Shown in pieces: positions 34,026 to 42,256 of a DNA stretch of 64,000 nucleotides. A program made the position numbers and the translations under genes. The notes under the pieces are model-generated. The model had not been told where the DNA came from and searched no databases. It saw only the letters and a program-made list of their open reading frames with translations. Origin of the DNA: Kitasatospora sp. MAA19. GTDB taxonomy: Bacteria > Actinomycetota > Actinomycetes > Streptomycetales > Streptomycetaceae. Location: NCBI RefSeq assembly GCF_029894125.1, contig NZ_JARXYZ010000018.1, forward strand, positions 100,717-164,716, written 5' to 3'. Position 1 is the first letter of the stretch; each line of letters starts with the position of its first letter.

Positions 34026-34089
34026 CAGCACCGACCACCGGCCGACCGACCCTGCCCCGACCCCTCAAAGATCAGTTACCGGACAGCCC

Positions 34090-34368
34090 TTAGCCAGGCG
34101 ATCCGTCGCGACGTGAGACGGCGGCCCGGATACGGTGGTCGACCCGGACGTTGCCGGCAAGGTTCGAGAAGTGCGCCGCGCAGTCGGGGTATCGACCCAG
34201 GGACTGCGCCACCGTGGACGCGATGTCGCCCTGGAGCCATGGCCTGATCTTGTCCTGGGGACGACATTGGTCCCACGGGCGGTCCCACTCGAAGGCGCCA
34301 GTGCGGCATTCCTCCAGTAGGTCGAGTTCGCCTGCGTCGGCGTTCGCACTTGACGCATCTGCCGTCGA
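34090..34368 (-). pseudogene. Frameshifted hypothetical gene fragment
   Basis: Ninety-two open codons on the minus strand without any ATG, GTG or TTG at the open end. The content is protein-like: LDLLEECRTGAFEWDRPWDQ, a WLQGDIASTVAQSL block and AAHFSNLAGNVRVDHRIR. In the next frame upstream, HVIDGRCVKCER (a CxxC) leads into it, so one frameshift near 34345 would join them. I do not recognise the family. Likely the wreck of a gene of about 100-120 codons or the end of a longer one. Confidence 0.5.
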
Positions 34369-34492
34369 TCACGTGCGCGCCGACCGTGTCGAGCGTGAGG
34401 GCGCTGGGGCTTCTCGCAACTGATTCGTGTTCTCCGGGGCCAGGTCTGGAAGCCGCTGCCGAGTTATCGGGGGTGGATTACTCGAGTGGCGG

Positions 34493-34855
34493 TCAGATGC
34501 CGGCGGCGGTGCGGATGGCCCGTACGGTGCTGTCCGGGTCCGGGTCAGTGACAGCCAAGCGGGCGTACGGCGAGGAGTGCCACAGGTCGACGCATACGAC
34601 GGGCCGGCGGGCTCGGACTCGGACAGCCGAAAAGTCCTTCCCCTGGGGATGCGGACGGACGCCGTAGAACAAGGCGCCGGGAATCCAGGTACCTCGCCCG
34701 CGCACGCCGCGCAGAGCACGCCACCAGTCGGGCTCGACGCTCACCTGATGGATCGCGGACACGGGCACGCGGACGTCACGGCGCCGCGCCGCGGCCTTCT
34801 CCCACCACGACAGGTCGACAATGAGGTCATCGCCCTTCACCACGAGCCGTGCCAT
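34493..34855 (-). CDS. Small hypothetical protein, PH-like
   Basis: 120 residues. Beta-rich, without signal peptide: LVVKGDDLIVDLSWWEKAAA opens, then RDVRVPVSAIHQVSVEPDWW, a GTWIPGALFYGVR turn, and RPVVCVDLWHSSPYARLAVT near the end, closing in a short helix. The order of seven or so strands and a last helix suggests a bacterial PH-like fold. Similar short proteins occur widely in streptomycetes without known function. No operon partner. The start has no strong ribosome-binding site. Confidence 0.65.
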   Translation of the reverse strand: MARLVVKGDDLIVDLSWWEKAAARRRDVRVPVSAIHQVSVEPDWWRALRGVRGRGTWIPGALFYGVRPHPQGKDFSAVRVRARRPVVCVDLWHSSPYARLAVTDPDPDSTVRAIRTAAGI

Positions 34856-34957
34856 CGCTCCTCCGTACCGCTTTCCGGCGTTACGCCGGTCTTTGCCCTT
34901 GGGTCGTCACTCGGGTGCGGGACGGCACCGACGGCAGCCCCACCGTCGCGATCCAGT

Positions 34958-35149
34958 ACGGTCCTCTCCCGCACCAACCACCTCCTTCCCGACCTGGACA
35001 CCACCATGCTCGCCAGCTGCGCCCACCTTCGCGTCGACCTGGTGGGTCGATCGGACCGGCTGGCCGGTGCGGGGCACCCTCCGCCGCTGCTCCGCACTCC
35101 GGACGGCCGGGCAGCCGCCCTCGCGGTGGCCGACGGGCCGACGGGGTGG
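34958..35149 (+). pseudogene. SpoIIE/RsbU-type PP2C phosphatase remnant
   Basis: A plus-strand frame reads LLPDLDTTMLASCAHLRVDL, GAGHPPPLLRTPDG and ADGPTGW. The AGHPPPLLRRPDG-like block is the hallmark of the C-terminal half of PP2C (SpoIIE) phosphatase domains, just before the LGV segment. No intact domain surrounds it; the frames on both sides lack similarity. A decayed stress-response phosphatase or acquired fragment. Confidence 0.5.
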
Positions 35150-35525
35150 CGCTCAACGCCGTCCCGAAGGCCCAGTGCCCGGCCTTCGGCGCTGCACTCG
35201 CCCGCCTCGGTGCCGAGCCGCGCGATGACGTGGCGACGCTCTGATCGCTCGCGCCGAGCCGGCAAGCAGCGTACCGACGTGGCGCTGTTGCCGGTCCGGT
35301 CGGTGCGGACCTGCATGGATCGCGGCGGGAGCCGGGCCGGCCGACCCCTACACGGTCGGACTGGAGACCACGACGACCGGTCGGCGTACGGTGGGGACAC
35401 CGGGGGCGGTGCGGATGCTGGCAGTCTGCGACGTCGTCCTCGGTGGTGAGTGGGCCGCGCCTGGGAGGGACGACACTCGGTGGGCGCGCCCCAGGCCGGG
35501 ACCGAGTGGGTCACGTGAGTAGTTT

Positions 35526-35577
35526 GGACCAGCCACAGCCGGTGGGGCGGGCTCGGCTCACCGGCTGTGGCTGGTCC
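35526..35577. terminator. Perfect 19-bp hairpin in gene-poor DNA
   Basis: Arms 35526-35544 and 35559-35577 are perfectly complementary (GGACCAGCCACAGCCGGTG and its complement) around a 14-nt loop. No U-tract follows on either strand. It lies 120 bases beyond the stop of the leftward DUF5994 gene and could be that gene's terminator, although a relic of a mobile element is also possible. Confidence 0.55.
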
Positions 35578-35696
35578 CTGCACAGGACGGGGCCACGCGG
35601 CGGCACAGTTGATGTGGCACACCTCCGCCTCAACCCGATACGAAACGAGTCGGGGCCGGCGGCGAACGGCGCGGTGTTGTTCGTTGGTGGCTGGCG

Positions 35697-36176
35697 CTAT
35701 CCGCCTGTCTGCGGCTGGTCTGCTGTCGGAACACCTGCGGCTGTCAGGAGGTCGGTGCCGGTGCGCATGTTGGCCGGGTCGGACGCCGTTGTCATCAGCC
35801 ACTCGGCGGCGGAGGCCTCGGCGTCGGGGGGAACAACCAGGAGCTCCAGGCGCAGAGGGATGAAGGAGAACACCATCACCTCGTCCGCGTCCTGCTCCTG
35901 TTCGAACCACCCGACGTGGATGACGTGGCCTGCGACCGGGACCCGCCGGGGGATGACCGGCCAGTGCGCCGGATTCACGGTGACCCGGGTGATCCGCCCC
36001 CACTTGGGGTCCAGCGTTGCCGCCAGCGGGGGAAGTTCACGAAGGAGGTCGTGCGAGCGGGGCCACCAGGCCCCGTCCAGCCGGCCCCGGGTGGCGCCCT
36101 CGGGTGTCAGCGAGAGTCGGACCGGCGGTTCCGGCCCCGATGGCTGGCCAGCGGCGTGATCGAAGGTCGCGGTCAT
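35697..36176 (-). CDS. DUF5994 family protein
   Basis: 159 residues. Matches a common actinobacterial family: RLSLTPEGATRGRLDGAWWP at the N terminus, RSHDLLRELPPL, then WGRITRVTVNPAHWPVIPRR, HVIHVGWFEQEQDADEVMVF, and LELLVVPPDAEASAAEWLM followed by ASDPANMR. Cytoplasmic, function unknown; members often come in several copies per genome near stress genes. The ATG at 36176 is preferred; an in-frame GTG three codons earlier is possible. Confidence 0.8.
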   Translation of the reverse strand: MTATFDHAAGQPSGPEPPVRLSLTPEGATRGRLDGAWWPRSHDLLRELPPLAATLDPKWGRITRVTVNPAHWPVIPRRVPVAGHVIHVGWFEQEQDADEVMVFSFIPLRLELLVVPPDAEASAAEWLMTTASDPANMRTGTDLLTAAGVPTADQPQTGG

Positions 36177-36540
36177 GTCGAACACCTACCCCGGGCTCTT
36201 TCTGGACGACCAAGTGCGGCAGCCGGGGTACCCCCAGGCTGTCCGCATGCCGTCGACGGTGAGCTCTTCCACCGTACTCCGGCCAGGGCCAGGGCCCACC
36301 CGGGCGCACCTGGTCGCCGCGCCGGAGCTGCCGCACGCTGATCTGTGGGGTGTCAGCGCCGAAGCCGACCGGCAGGGTGCCGGGGACTGTCGGTCGCACG
36401 GCCGGCGCCTGTCCCGGGAGGCCCGCTCGGACCTGCGGCTGCGGTGGTGAACTGACGCGACGGTATTCGTGCACCTGATCTGCCCGAATTCGTGCTTTAC
36501 CGGAGTAACCTGGACAGTGCCGGAGGAGTTACCGGTAGGA
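36177..36540. other. Intergenic region, no clear gene
   Basis: Upstream of the DUF5994 gene and of the structured RNA locus. A minus-strand frame through 36250-36400 reads PQISVRQLRRGDQVRPGGPW but lacks a convincing start and context. Near the right end a TGGACA (36511-36516) and TAGGAC (36536-36541), 19 bases apart, could form a vegetative promoter for the RNA locus. Confidence 0.35.
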
Positions 36541-36559
36541 CGATCACGAGGAGGTAAAT

Positions 36560-36640
36560 GTGCAGATCAGAGAAGCAGGAGCCCTGATCTTGCGGCTCGT
36601 GATCGCGAAATCCCAACCCGGCCTTTCGGTCGGGAGATAA
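36560..36640 (+). CDS. Small ORF (26 aa) in structured RNA locus
   Basis: GTG-started ORF of 26 codons ending in TAA, five bases after a consensus AGGAGG. Peptide: MQIREAGALILRLVIAKSQP plus six residues. It has a short hydrophobic stretch (ALILRLVIA) flanked by basic residues. An ATG two bases earlier gives a 9-residue alternative in another frame (MCRSEKQEP). Coding is suggested only by the ribosome-binding site and the position; a leader peptide whose translation opens or closes the nested hairpins is possible. Confidence 0.4.
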   Translation: MQIREAGALILRLVIAKSQPGLSVGR

Positions 36641-36710
36641 CGGGACCACTTGGGCGCCGGGGGCGCAGGTACAAATCCTGTTGTTAAGATCAGCGTTTAT
36701 GCAGGGCGTG

Positions 36711-36748
36711 GGCCGTTTCCGCAGAGATGCGGGGGCGGCCTTTTTGTT
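36711..36748 (+). terminator. Intrinsic terminator with U-tract
   Basis: A 12-bp stem including three G-U pairs (36711-36722 with 36729-36740), 6-nt loop, followed by TTTTTGTT. This is the only canonical U-tract terminator seen in the window. It ends the plus-strand structured RNA locus, 270 bases before the universal stress protein gene. Confidence 0.8.
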
Positions 36749-37018
36749 GTTTCCGCCAAGTGGCAGTCGCAGCGCGATCCCATCACGCTGCCATAAGCGC
36801 TCTGGCCGTTTCCTGCCCCCGCAATCCGGCAGGTGTCCGAGCGGCTCGGGAATACCGTAGAAGCATGTCCGTTTCCTCGCCCGGTGACCGTGCGGGCGTC
36901 GCAATCGCCGCGGACCAGCTGATCGGTTCGGACTTGTTGCAGGCGGTGCGGCGGCTGCCCGCGGTGCGGCGCGCAATCGGCGTGCCGGCGGGCCCGCTCC
37001 CTGTCGACGGGAGGAGAC

Positions 37019-37930
37019 ATGATGAGTCCCCACGGACAGCGTCCCGTAGTGGTCGGCGTCGATCCCGAACGCCCGAGCCGCATGGTGCTCGCCTGGGCCG
37101 CCGATGAGGCGAATCGGCGCCACCTGCCGGTGCATGTCGTGCAGGCGTGGAAACCCGTGACCCGCGAGGACATCTGGCCCCGGCTCTGGCCCGAACTCCA
37201 CGATCGTGCCCACCTGCTCCGTACCGCAGGCGAGCACGCCCTCGACGAGGCGGCCCGCTTCATCGGCGAACGCCACCCCGCCCTGCAGGTGTCGGCCCGG
37301 CTCGTCGACGGGGACCCGGCCGAGGTACTGAACAGGCAGGCCGAGCGGGCCGTGGTGCTGGTCCTCGGCTCACGACCGCTCTCCGGCGTCCGGGAGCTGT
37401 TCCACTCCGGGGCGGTGACTCTGCCACTCATCGCGCACGCGAGCTGCCCGGTAGCGGTCGTTCGGGACCCGGAGCACATCACCCAGCAGCCGGCGTACAT
37501 CGTCGTCGGCGTGGACGGCAGCCGGACGTCGCGGGACGCCGTGGACTACGCCTTCGAAGCCGCAGCACTGCGGGGCGCCGAGCTGCGCGCTCTGTACGCC
37601 TGGACCCCTTCGCGACTCTCGGTGGCCGAGGAGTACCGGGTGGAGCAGGAGTCCCGTCGGGTGCTCGCGGAGACGGCCGCCGGGCGGCGGGAGCTCTATC
37701 CAGGGGTGGAGCTCAGGCACGAGGTGGTGCGTGGACATCCGGTGGCCGTCCTGGCCGAGGCCTCCAAGCATGCCCTGGCCCTGGTCGTCGGCACGCGGGG
37801 TGCCGGGGGGTTCACCGGCCAGCTGCTCGGGTCCGTCGGCCAGGGCGTCCTGCAGCACGCTCGGTGTCCCGTCGTCACCGTGCCGGGGCCGGTCGGGCCT
37901 GGCGGACTCACGCGAGGGGCCTCAGGCTGA
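37019..37930 (+). CDS. Universal stress protein, two UspA domains
   Basis: 303 residues with two tandem UspA folds. Domain 1 (about residues 9-145) begins PVVVGVDPE and ends with LVLGSRPLSGVRELFHSGAV; domain 2 (about residues 158-290) begins YIVVGVDGSRTS and carries the ATP-binding signature VVGTRGAGGFTGQLLGSVGQ. The G-2x-G-9x-G(S) pattern is intact in the second and degenerate in the first, so probably only domain 2 binds nucleotide. Tandem ATG codons follow GGAGG. In actinobacteria such proteins belong to the DosR-like hypoxia or stress regulons. No operon partner. Confidence 0.88.
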   Translation: MMSPHGQRPVVVGVDPERPSRMVLAWAADEANRRHLPVHVVQAWKPVTREDIWPRLWPELHDRAHLLRTAGEHALDEAARFIGERHPALQVSARLVDGDPAEVLNRQAERAVVLVLGSRPLSGVRELFHSGAVTLPLIAHASCPVAVVRDPEHITQQPAYIVVGVDGSRTSRDAVDYAFEAAALRGAELRALYAWTPSRLSVAEEYRVEQESRRVLAETAAGRRELYPGVELRHEVVRGHPVAVLAEASKHALALVVGTRGAGGFTGQLLGSVGQGVLQHARCPVVTVPGPVGPGGLTRGASG

Positions 37931-38616
37931 ATCGACGCTGGGGTCTTGTCCGCGTCGCGATGCCGCAGGGCGGTGGCGACGCCGGGGGAGGGGACCCAGG
38001 TCTTGCTGCTGGGGGTCTTGGTCGTGGTGAGGACGCCGGTGGAAGCTCCGGGTCGAAGCGGCCTCGGTGGAGGAAGACGGGGTCGTGGGCGCGGACGCGT
38101 TCGGATGAGGCGTCACGAGGTATCACGGCGCTCACGCGCCTCCCACGGACCGGGTGGCATGAGGTGCTATCAGGCATCATGCAAGACGGACGGGATAGGC
38201 CCTGACCTGCGCGATTCGGACCGGTGAATACTGGTCATCGACGTCGCCACGGACCGACGAGGCCACCGCCGCTGAGACCCGACCAGCTCCGGCAGCAGTC
38301 CCGATGAACAGCACAGCGAGCACCCGCGATCCGCCCCGAGGAGGCACCAATCCCTGAGCCGACCGCTCGAAGCACGAAGGTGGTCCCCAGACGGCCGGCC
38401 GGACCCGGCCGCACCGTGACCGTTTGGACCGCCATGACCAAGCGCGGCTGGAAGGCCGCCGACTGGCACCCGGAAGGCGCCGGCCTGGTCTCTCCGCGAA
38501 CTACCCGTTCAGTTCGACGGGCTGGTGCGGGATGCGCGAGGCTCCAGCGTTGGAGGTTGTCCCCCGGAGAGCACCGCACGGTGACGGCCTCGCGCCCGGG
38601 CCCTCGGACCGCCGGA
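37931..38616. other. Gene-poor region, no supported gene
   Basis: Nearly 690 bases between the convergent stress-protein and histidine-kinase genes. Several long frames exist by GC bias only. The segment 38396-38495 on the plus strand reads GRTVTVWTAMTKRGWKAADW, which looks protein-like and may be a decayed fragment, without a start or identifiable family. No clear terminator hairpin found. Confidence 0.4.
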
Positions 38617-39882
38617 TCAGGCCGTGGGGAATTCGACCCGGACCCGCAGTCCGCCCGCGCTGCCGGGGACGGCGGTGACAGTGGCGTGATGGGCTCGGGC
38701 GATGGAGGCGACGATGGACAGGCCCAGGCCCGCGCCCTCACGCGGGCTGTGCCGACGCTCCTGGAGGCGGCGGAAGGGCTCGAAGAGATAGGGGACGGTC
38801 TCCGGCGGTACCTGGGGGCCGGTGTTGCCGACCTCCAGGACACCGTCGTGCACGCCGACCTCGACCCGGCCGCCGTCGTGGTTGTAGCGCAGGGCGTTGC
38901 CGACCAGGTTGCGTACCAGGTGTGCCAGCAGCACCGGATCACCCTCGACGGACACGGGGGCGGTGTCGGTCCGGACGGTGACGCGGTTCTCGCGGGCTTC
39001 CTCCGAGGCGGTGCACTCGGCGGCCACCGAGCGGGCCAGCCGGTCCAGTGCGACCGGTTCGCGACGGTCCAGCCCCTGGTCGGAGACGGACAGCAACAGC
39101 AGGCCCTCGATGAGCCGTTCGCTGCTCTCGGAGACCTCGATCAGTTTGCGGCGGACCCGGGCGACGGCGGCCGGATCCTCGGTGGCCAGCCCGATTTCGG
39201 CCGCGGCCCGCTGCACCGCGAGCGGAGTCCGCAGTTCGTGTGCGGCGTTGGCGGCGAACCGCTGCTGCGCGCCCACCAGTTGTTCCATGCGGTCGAGCAT
39301 GGCGTCGAAGGTGTCGGCGAGCTGTTTGAGCTCGCCCGGGGGTGCGTCGAGGGCGATCCGCTCGTGCAGGTTCTCACCCGAGAGTCGCCGTGCCGTGTTG
39401 GTGATCACCGTCACCGGGCGCAGCACCCGTCCCGACATCCACCAGGCCAGCGCCACCGAGATGACGGCGAAGGCGGCCAGCGCGATCAGGGAGACGGTCA
39501 GCAGCTGGTTCTGGGCGGCCTGCTCGGCGGCCTGGGTGACGACCTTGACGGCCTGGAAGTGGGACTGTCCGCCGTCGGCGGGGGCGGTTCCGGGTGAACT
39601 GGTTGCGGGCGAAGCGGTTCCGACCGTGACGGTTTTTGCCGCAGTGGGGTCCGGGGTCGCCAGTGTGGCCAGTCGCGGTTCGACGGCGACGGCCGTGCTG
39701 ATCGAGGTGTACAGATTCTCCCGGACCAGGAAGTTGACCAGGCAGATGAGCATGGCCCCAGCGAGGACGAGCAGCCCGCCGTAGAGCATGGTCAGCCGGC
39801 CCCGCTCCCCGCCCGGCAGTCGCAGGTGTGGCCAGCCGGGCAGCGGAAGACGGTTCAGGCCGGCCGGAGCGAAGCTCCTCAT
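38617..39882 (-). CDS. Two-component sensor histidine kinase
   Basis: 421 residues. Two membrane helices (about residues 31-54 and 130-155) bracket an extracytoplasmic sensor of about 75 residues rich in Thr/Ala/Pro. HAMP follows, then HisKA with the phospho-acceptor in NAAHELRTPLAVQRA (about residue 215) and a HATPase_c domain with N-box NLVGNALRY, G1/G2 GAGLGLSI. The ATG overlaps the regulator's stop (ATGA). Divergent from the lipoprotein/MacAB-like operon, so it probably senses an antibiotic or envelope stress and controls that pump. Confidence 0.9.
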   Translation of the reverse strand: MRSFAPAGLNRLPLPGWPHLRLPGGERGRLTMLYGGLLVLAGAMLICLVNFLVRENLYTSISTAVAVEPRLATLATPDPTAAKTVTVGTASPATSSPGTAPADGGQSHFQAVKVVTQAAEQAAQNQLLTVSLIALAAFAVISVALAWWMSGRVLRPVTVITNTARRLSGENLHERIALDAPPGELKQLADTFDAMLDRMEQLVGAQQRFAANAAHELRTPLAVQRAAAEIGLATEDPAAVARVRRKLIEVSESSERLIEGLLLLSVSDQGLDRREPVALDRLARSVAAECTASEEARENRVTVRTDTAPVSVEGDPVLLAHLVRNLVGNALRYNHDGGRVEVGVHDGVLEVGNTGPQVPPETVPYLFEPFRRLQERRHSPREGAGLGLSIVASIARAHHATVTAVPGSAGGLRVRVEFPTA

Positions 39883-40544
39883 GCCGGGACGCCGATGCGG
39901 TAGCCGTGGCCGGGCACGGTGTCGATGACCGAGGGCTCGCCGAGCTTGGCGCGGAGCTTGCTGAGGACGACCCGAACCGCGTTGGTGCGGTATCCCATGC
40001 TCCGTTCCCACACCTGCTCGATCAGGTCCTCACCGCTGACCACGGCGCCCTCGGCCCGCATCAGCACCTCCAGCACGCCGAACTCCTTGCGGGACAGGGC
40101 GAGGTAGCGGCCCTCCCGGAAGGCCTGGCGGCGAGCCGTGTCGAGGGCGATGCCCGCGCATTCGATGACCGGCGGCAGGGCGGGGTGGGTGCGGCGGCCG
40201 AGCGCCAGTACCCGGGCCAGCAGCTCCTCGTAGGCGAACGGCTTGGTGAGGTAGTCGTCCGCGCCCAGGTCCAGGCCGTCGACGCGGTCGCGGACGGCGC
40301 CGGCGGCGGTGAGCATCAGCACCCGGGTCAGTAGCCGCTGCTCGACGACGCTCTGGCACACCTCGTCGCCGTGCACCCCGGGCAGGTCGCGGTCGAGCAC
40401 GAGCACGTCGTAGTCGCTGAGGCTCAGCCGCTTCAGCGCGTCGGCGCCGTTGTACTCGACGTCGACGGCCAGGGCGTCGCGCCGCAATCCCTCGGCGATC
40501 ATGTCCGCCAGGAATTCCTCGTCCTCCACGATCAGTACACGCAT
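39879..40544 (-). CDS. OmpR/PhoB family response regulator
   Basis: 221 residues. Receiver domain (residues 1-115) with acidic pocket VEDEE, phospho-acceptor Asp in VLVLDRDLPG (about residue 51), TAA switch residue region and Lys in LTKPFAYEELLAR. C-terminal winged helix (about residues 125-220) with LSRKEFGVLEVLM, then SMGYRTNAVRVVLSKLRAKL and a GHGYRI ending. The internal ATG at 40544 starts the receiver fold exactly; no strong ribosome-binding site precedes it. It likely binds the 124-base divergent region before the lipoprotein gene. Confidence 0.9.
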   Translation of the reverse strand: MRVLIVEDEEFLADMIAEGLRRDALAVDVEYNGADALKRLSLSDYDVLVLDRDLPGVHGDEVCQSVVEQRLLTRVLMLTAAGAVRDRVDGLDLGADDYLTKPFAYEELLARVLALGRRTHPALPPVIECAGIALDTARRQAFREGRYLALSRKEFGVLEVLMRAEGAVVSGEDLIEQVWERSMGYRTNAVRVVLSKLRAKLGEPSVIDTVPGHGYRIGVPA

Positions 40545-40668
40545 GACATCAGGTGTACCTGAAAGCCACCTTTCGGCGCCGTAAAGGTCTCGGCTGACAG
40601 CGGCGAAATGCGGGTGCGTGCCAGCCTCTGCGTGGTCGGCCACTCGTTATCGGACACGGAGGAATTCC

Positions 40669-41175
40669 ATGCGGAACCACATGCGGAACCACAGGTACGG
40701 CGCGGCGGCGGCCGCGCTGGTGGCGGGGATGGCGCTGTTCACGACGGCCTGTAGCGGAGGCGTCACGGGCTCCGGTGGGGGCGGCGGCTCGGACTCGTCG
40801 GGCAAGGGCGCGGCGGCGGACCAGGCCTACGAGCACCGTAAGTGCCTGCGCGAACACGGCGCCCAGGTGAAGGAGCCCGAGCCGGGCCAGGACCCGCGGG
40901 CCATGGTCCTGGAGGGTGGCCAGGACAAGATGGAGGAAGCCCTCAAGGCCTGCGGGGGAGCCGGTGGCTCGGGTGGCGCGAAGATGTCCCAGGCAGACAA
41001 GGACAAGGCCCTTGAATTCGCCCAGTGCATGCGCGGTAACGGCGTGGATATGCCGGACCCGAAGTTCGACGGCGATTCGGCGATGTCGGGAACGGCGATG
41101 AAGATCCCGGAGGGCGCGGAGAAGGACAGGTTCGACAAGGCGAACAAGGCGTGCAGTGGTCAGAATGCGGAGTGA
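40669..41175 (+). CDS. Lipoprotein with duplicated CxRxxG motif, efflux-operon leader
   Basis: 168 residues. Lipoprotein signal: charged MRNHMRNH start, hydrophobic core, lipobox FTTAC with the modified Cys at about residue 29, then a Gly/Ser linker. The mature part repeats a motif: KCLREHGAQVKEPEP (about residue 58) and QCMRGNGVDMPDP (about residue 120). The CMR-x-(N/H)G-V-x-x-PDP motif marks a common actinobacterial lipoprotein family found beside MacAB-like pumps. GGAGGA precedes the ATG. The next gene overlaps its 3' end. Outer face of the membrane; role unknown. Confidence 0.8.
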   Translation: MRNHMRNHRYGAAAAALVAGMALFTTACSGGVTGSGGGGGSDSSGKGAAADQAYEHRKCLREHGAQVKEPEPGQDPRAMVLEGGQDKMEEALKACGGAGGSGGAKMSQADKDKALEFAQCMRGNGVDMPDPKFDGDSAMSGTAMKIPEGAEKDRFDKANKACSGQNAE

Positions 41176-42256
41176 GCGCGGGCGGAGCCGCCGCACGTAC
41201 CTGATCGTCGCGCTGGTCATCTCGGTCACGCTGGTAGGCGGGGCCACGGCCCTCTCGCAGACCGGGGGCGGCGGCAAGGGCGGCGTGGACCGCGCGGACG
41301 GGCTGCCGCCGAGCACGGACCCGGTGAAGCGACAGGATCTGAGCAGCCGGACCCAGGTGGACGGGACCCTCGGCTACGCCGAGGAGCGCCGGCTCAACGC
41401 CGGTGTGCCGGGCACCCTCACCTGGCTCCCGGAGGCCGGCGCGGTGGTGAAACGTGACGGGGTTCTCTACGAGGTCGACGGCCGGAAGGTCCGGCTCATG
41501 GACGGCGAGCGCCCCATGTACCGGACGCTGAAGACCGGCGACAAGGGGCCGGACGTCAGACAGCTGAAGGAGAACCTCCGCGACCTGGGTTACGGCAAGG
41601 GGCTGGCCGCGGACGAGGAGTTCACCCCCGGCACCGCGGAAGCGGTCAAGCGCTGGCAGAAGGCCCACGGCCTGGCCCTGACCGGCGAGATCGGCCCCGA
41701 GCAGATCGCCTTCTCCCCCGGTCCGGTGCGGATCAAGAAGAACGATGCGGCCGTCGGCGACCAGGCCGCTCCCGGCAAGCCGGTCCTCACCACCACCGGC
41801 TCCGAACGGCAGGTGCAGATCAAGATCGACGTCTCCCGGGCCGACCTCGCCAAGCCCGGCACCCGGGTCGAGGTCGACCTGCCCGGCGGCGGCAGGGCCA
41901 AGGGCAAGGTCGCCTCCGTCGACCGCACCATCGGCGAGGACGGCACGGAGCAGGGCTCCCCGGACAAGCCCGCCAAGATCACCGCCCGGGTGGTCTTCGA
42001 TGACCCGGGGCAGGCGGAGGGCTTCGACCAGGCGCCGGTCACCGTCGAGCTCGAAGGCGAGGTCCACAAGGACGTGCTGACCGTACCGGTTAACGCACTG
42101 CTCGCGCTGTCCGGCGGGGGCTTCGGCGTCCAGGTCGTGGAGAACGGGAAGGTGCGCGAAGTCCCGGTCAAGCTCGGCATGTTCGGACAAGGCCGGGTCG
42201 AGGTCAGCGGGACCGAGCTGACCGAGGGCATGAAGGTCGGGGTGCCCAAGTCATGA
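41156..42256 (+). CDS. Periplasmic adaptor (MacA/HlyD-like) with peptidoglycan-binding domain
   Basis: 366 residues. One N-terminal membrane anchor (TYLIVALVISVTLVGGATAL). A PG_binding_1 domain lies at about residues 125-175 (GPDVRQLKENLRDLGYG, AVKRWQKAHGL), inserted in the position of the adaptor hairpin. Then follow beta-barrel segments (VQIKIDVSRADLAKPGTRVE) and the membrane-proximal end VTVPVNALLALSGGGFGVQV. The GTG at 41156 has AAGG six bases upstream and overlaps the lipoprotein gene by 20 bases; ATG at 41165 is an alternative. It works with the ABC genes that follow. Confidence 0.85.
   Translation: MVRMRSERGRSRRTYLIVALVISVTLVGGATALSQTGGGGKGGVDRADGLPPSTDPVKRQDLSSRTQVDGTLGYAEERRLNAGVPGTLTWLPEAGAVVKRDGVLYEVDGRKVRLMDGERPMYRTLKTGDKGPDVRQLKENLRDLGYGKGLAADEEFTPGTAEAVKRWQKAHGLALTGEIGPEQIAFSPGPVRIKKNDAAVGDQAAPGKPVLTTTGSERQVQIKIDVSRADLAKPGTRVEVDLPGGGRAKGKVASVDRTIGEDGTEQGSPDKPAKITARVVFDDPGQAEGFDQAPVTVELEGEVHKDVLTVPVNALLALSGGGFGVQVVENGKVREVPVKLGMFGQGRVEVSGTELTEGMKVGVPKS

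Larger units (their letters stand above)
34856..35696. other. Gene-poor region with a PP2C remnant and a hairpin
   Basis: About 840 bases between two leftward hypothetical genes. Apart from the phosphatase remnant (34958-35149) and the 19-bp hairpin (35526-35577) I see no gene; long overlapping frames here are GC-driven shadows without ribosome-binding sites. Confidence 0.5.
36541..36748 (+). ncRNA. Candidate structured small RNA or leader with intrinsic terminator
   Basis: On the plus strand: an outer 10-bp perfect stem (36541-36550 with 36596-36605) encloses an inner 7-bp perfect stem (36564-36570 with 36584-36590); next a 7-bp hairpin with one G-U pair and TTTC loop (36617-36634); a small GCGCC/GGCGC hairpin; and a terminator at 36711-36748. 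An AGGAGG (36549-36554) lies at the edge of the outer stem and serves a 26-codon ORF. No larger gene is read before the terminator. Either a translated small mRNA or a regulatory RNA. Family not recognised. Confidence 0.5.

Noticed and set aside
33827..34093. 88-codon plus-strand ORF over the IS5 remnant
   Set aside because: Wrong frame; the transposase signature is in the frame from 33879 to 34025.
36660..36690. T-arm-like sequence (GCAGG-TACAAAT-CCTGT) suggesting a tRNA or tmRNA
   Set aside because: No matching acceptor, D or anticodon arms; it fits better as part of the structured RNA locus.
36865..37107. 80-codon ORF starting MSVSSPGDRAG before the universal stress protein
   Set aside because: No ribosome-binding site, and more than a third overlaps the stress-protein gene in another frame.
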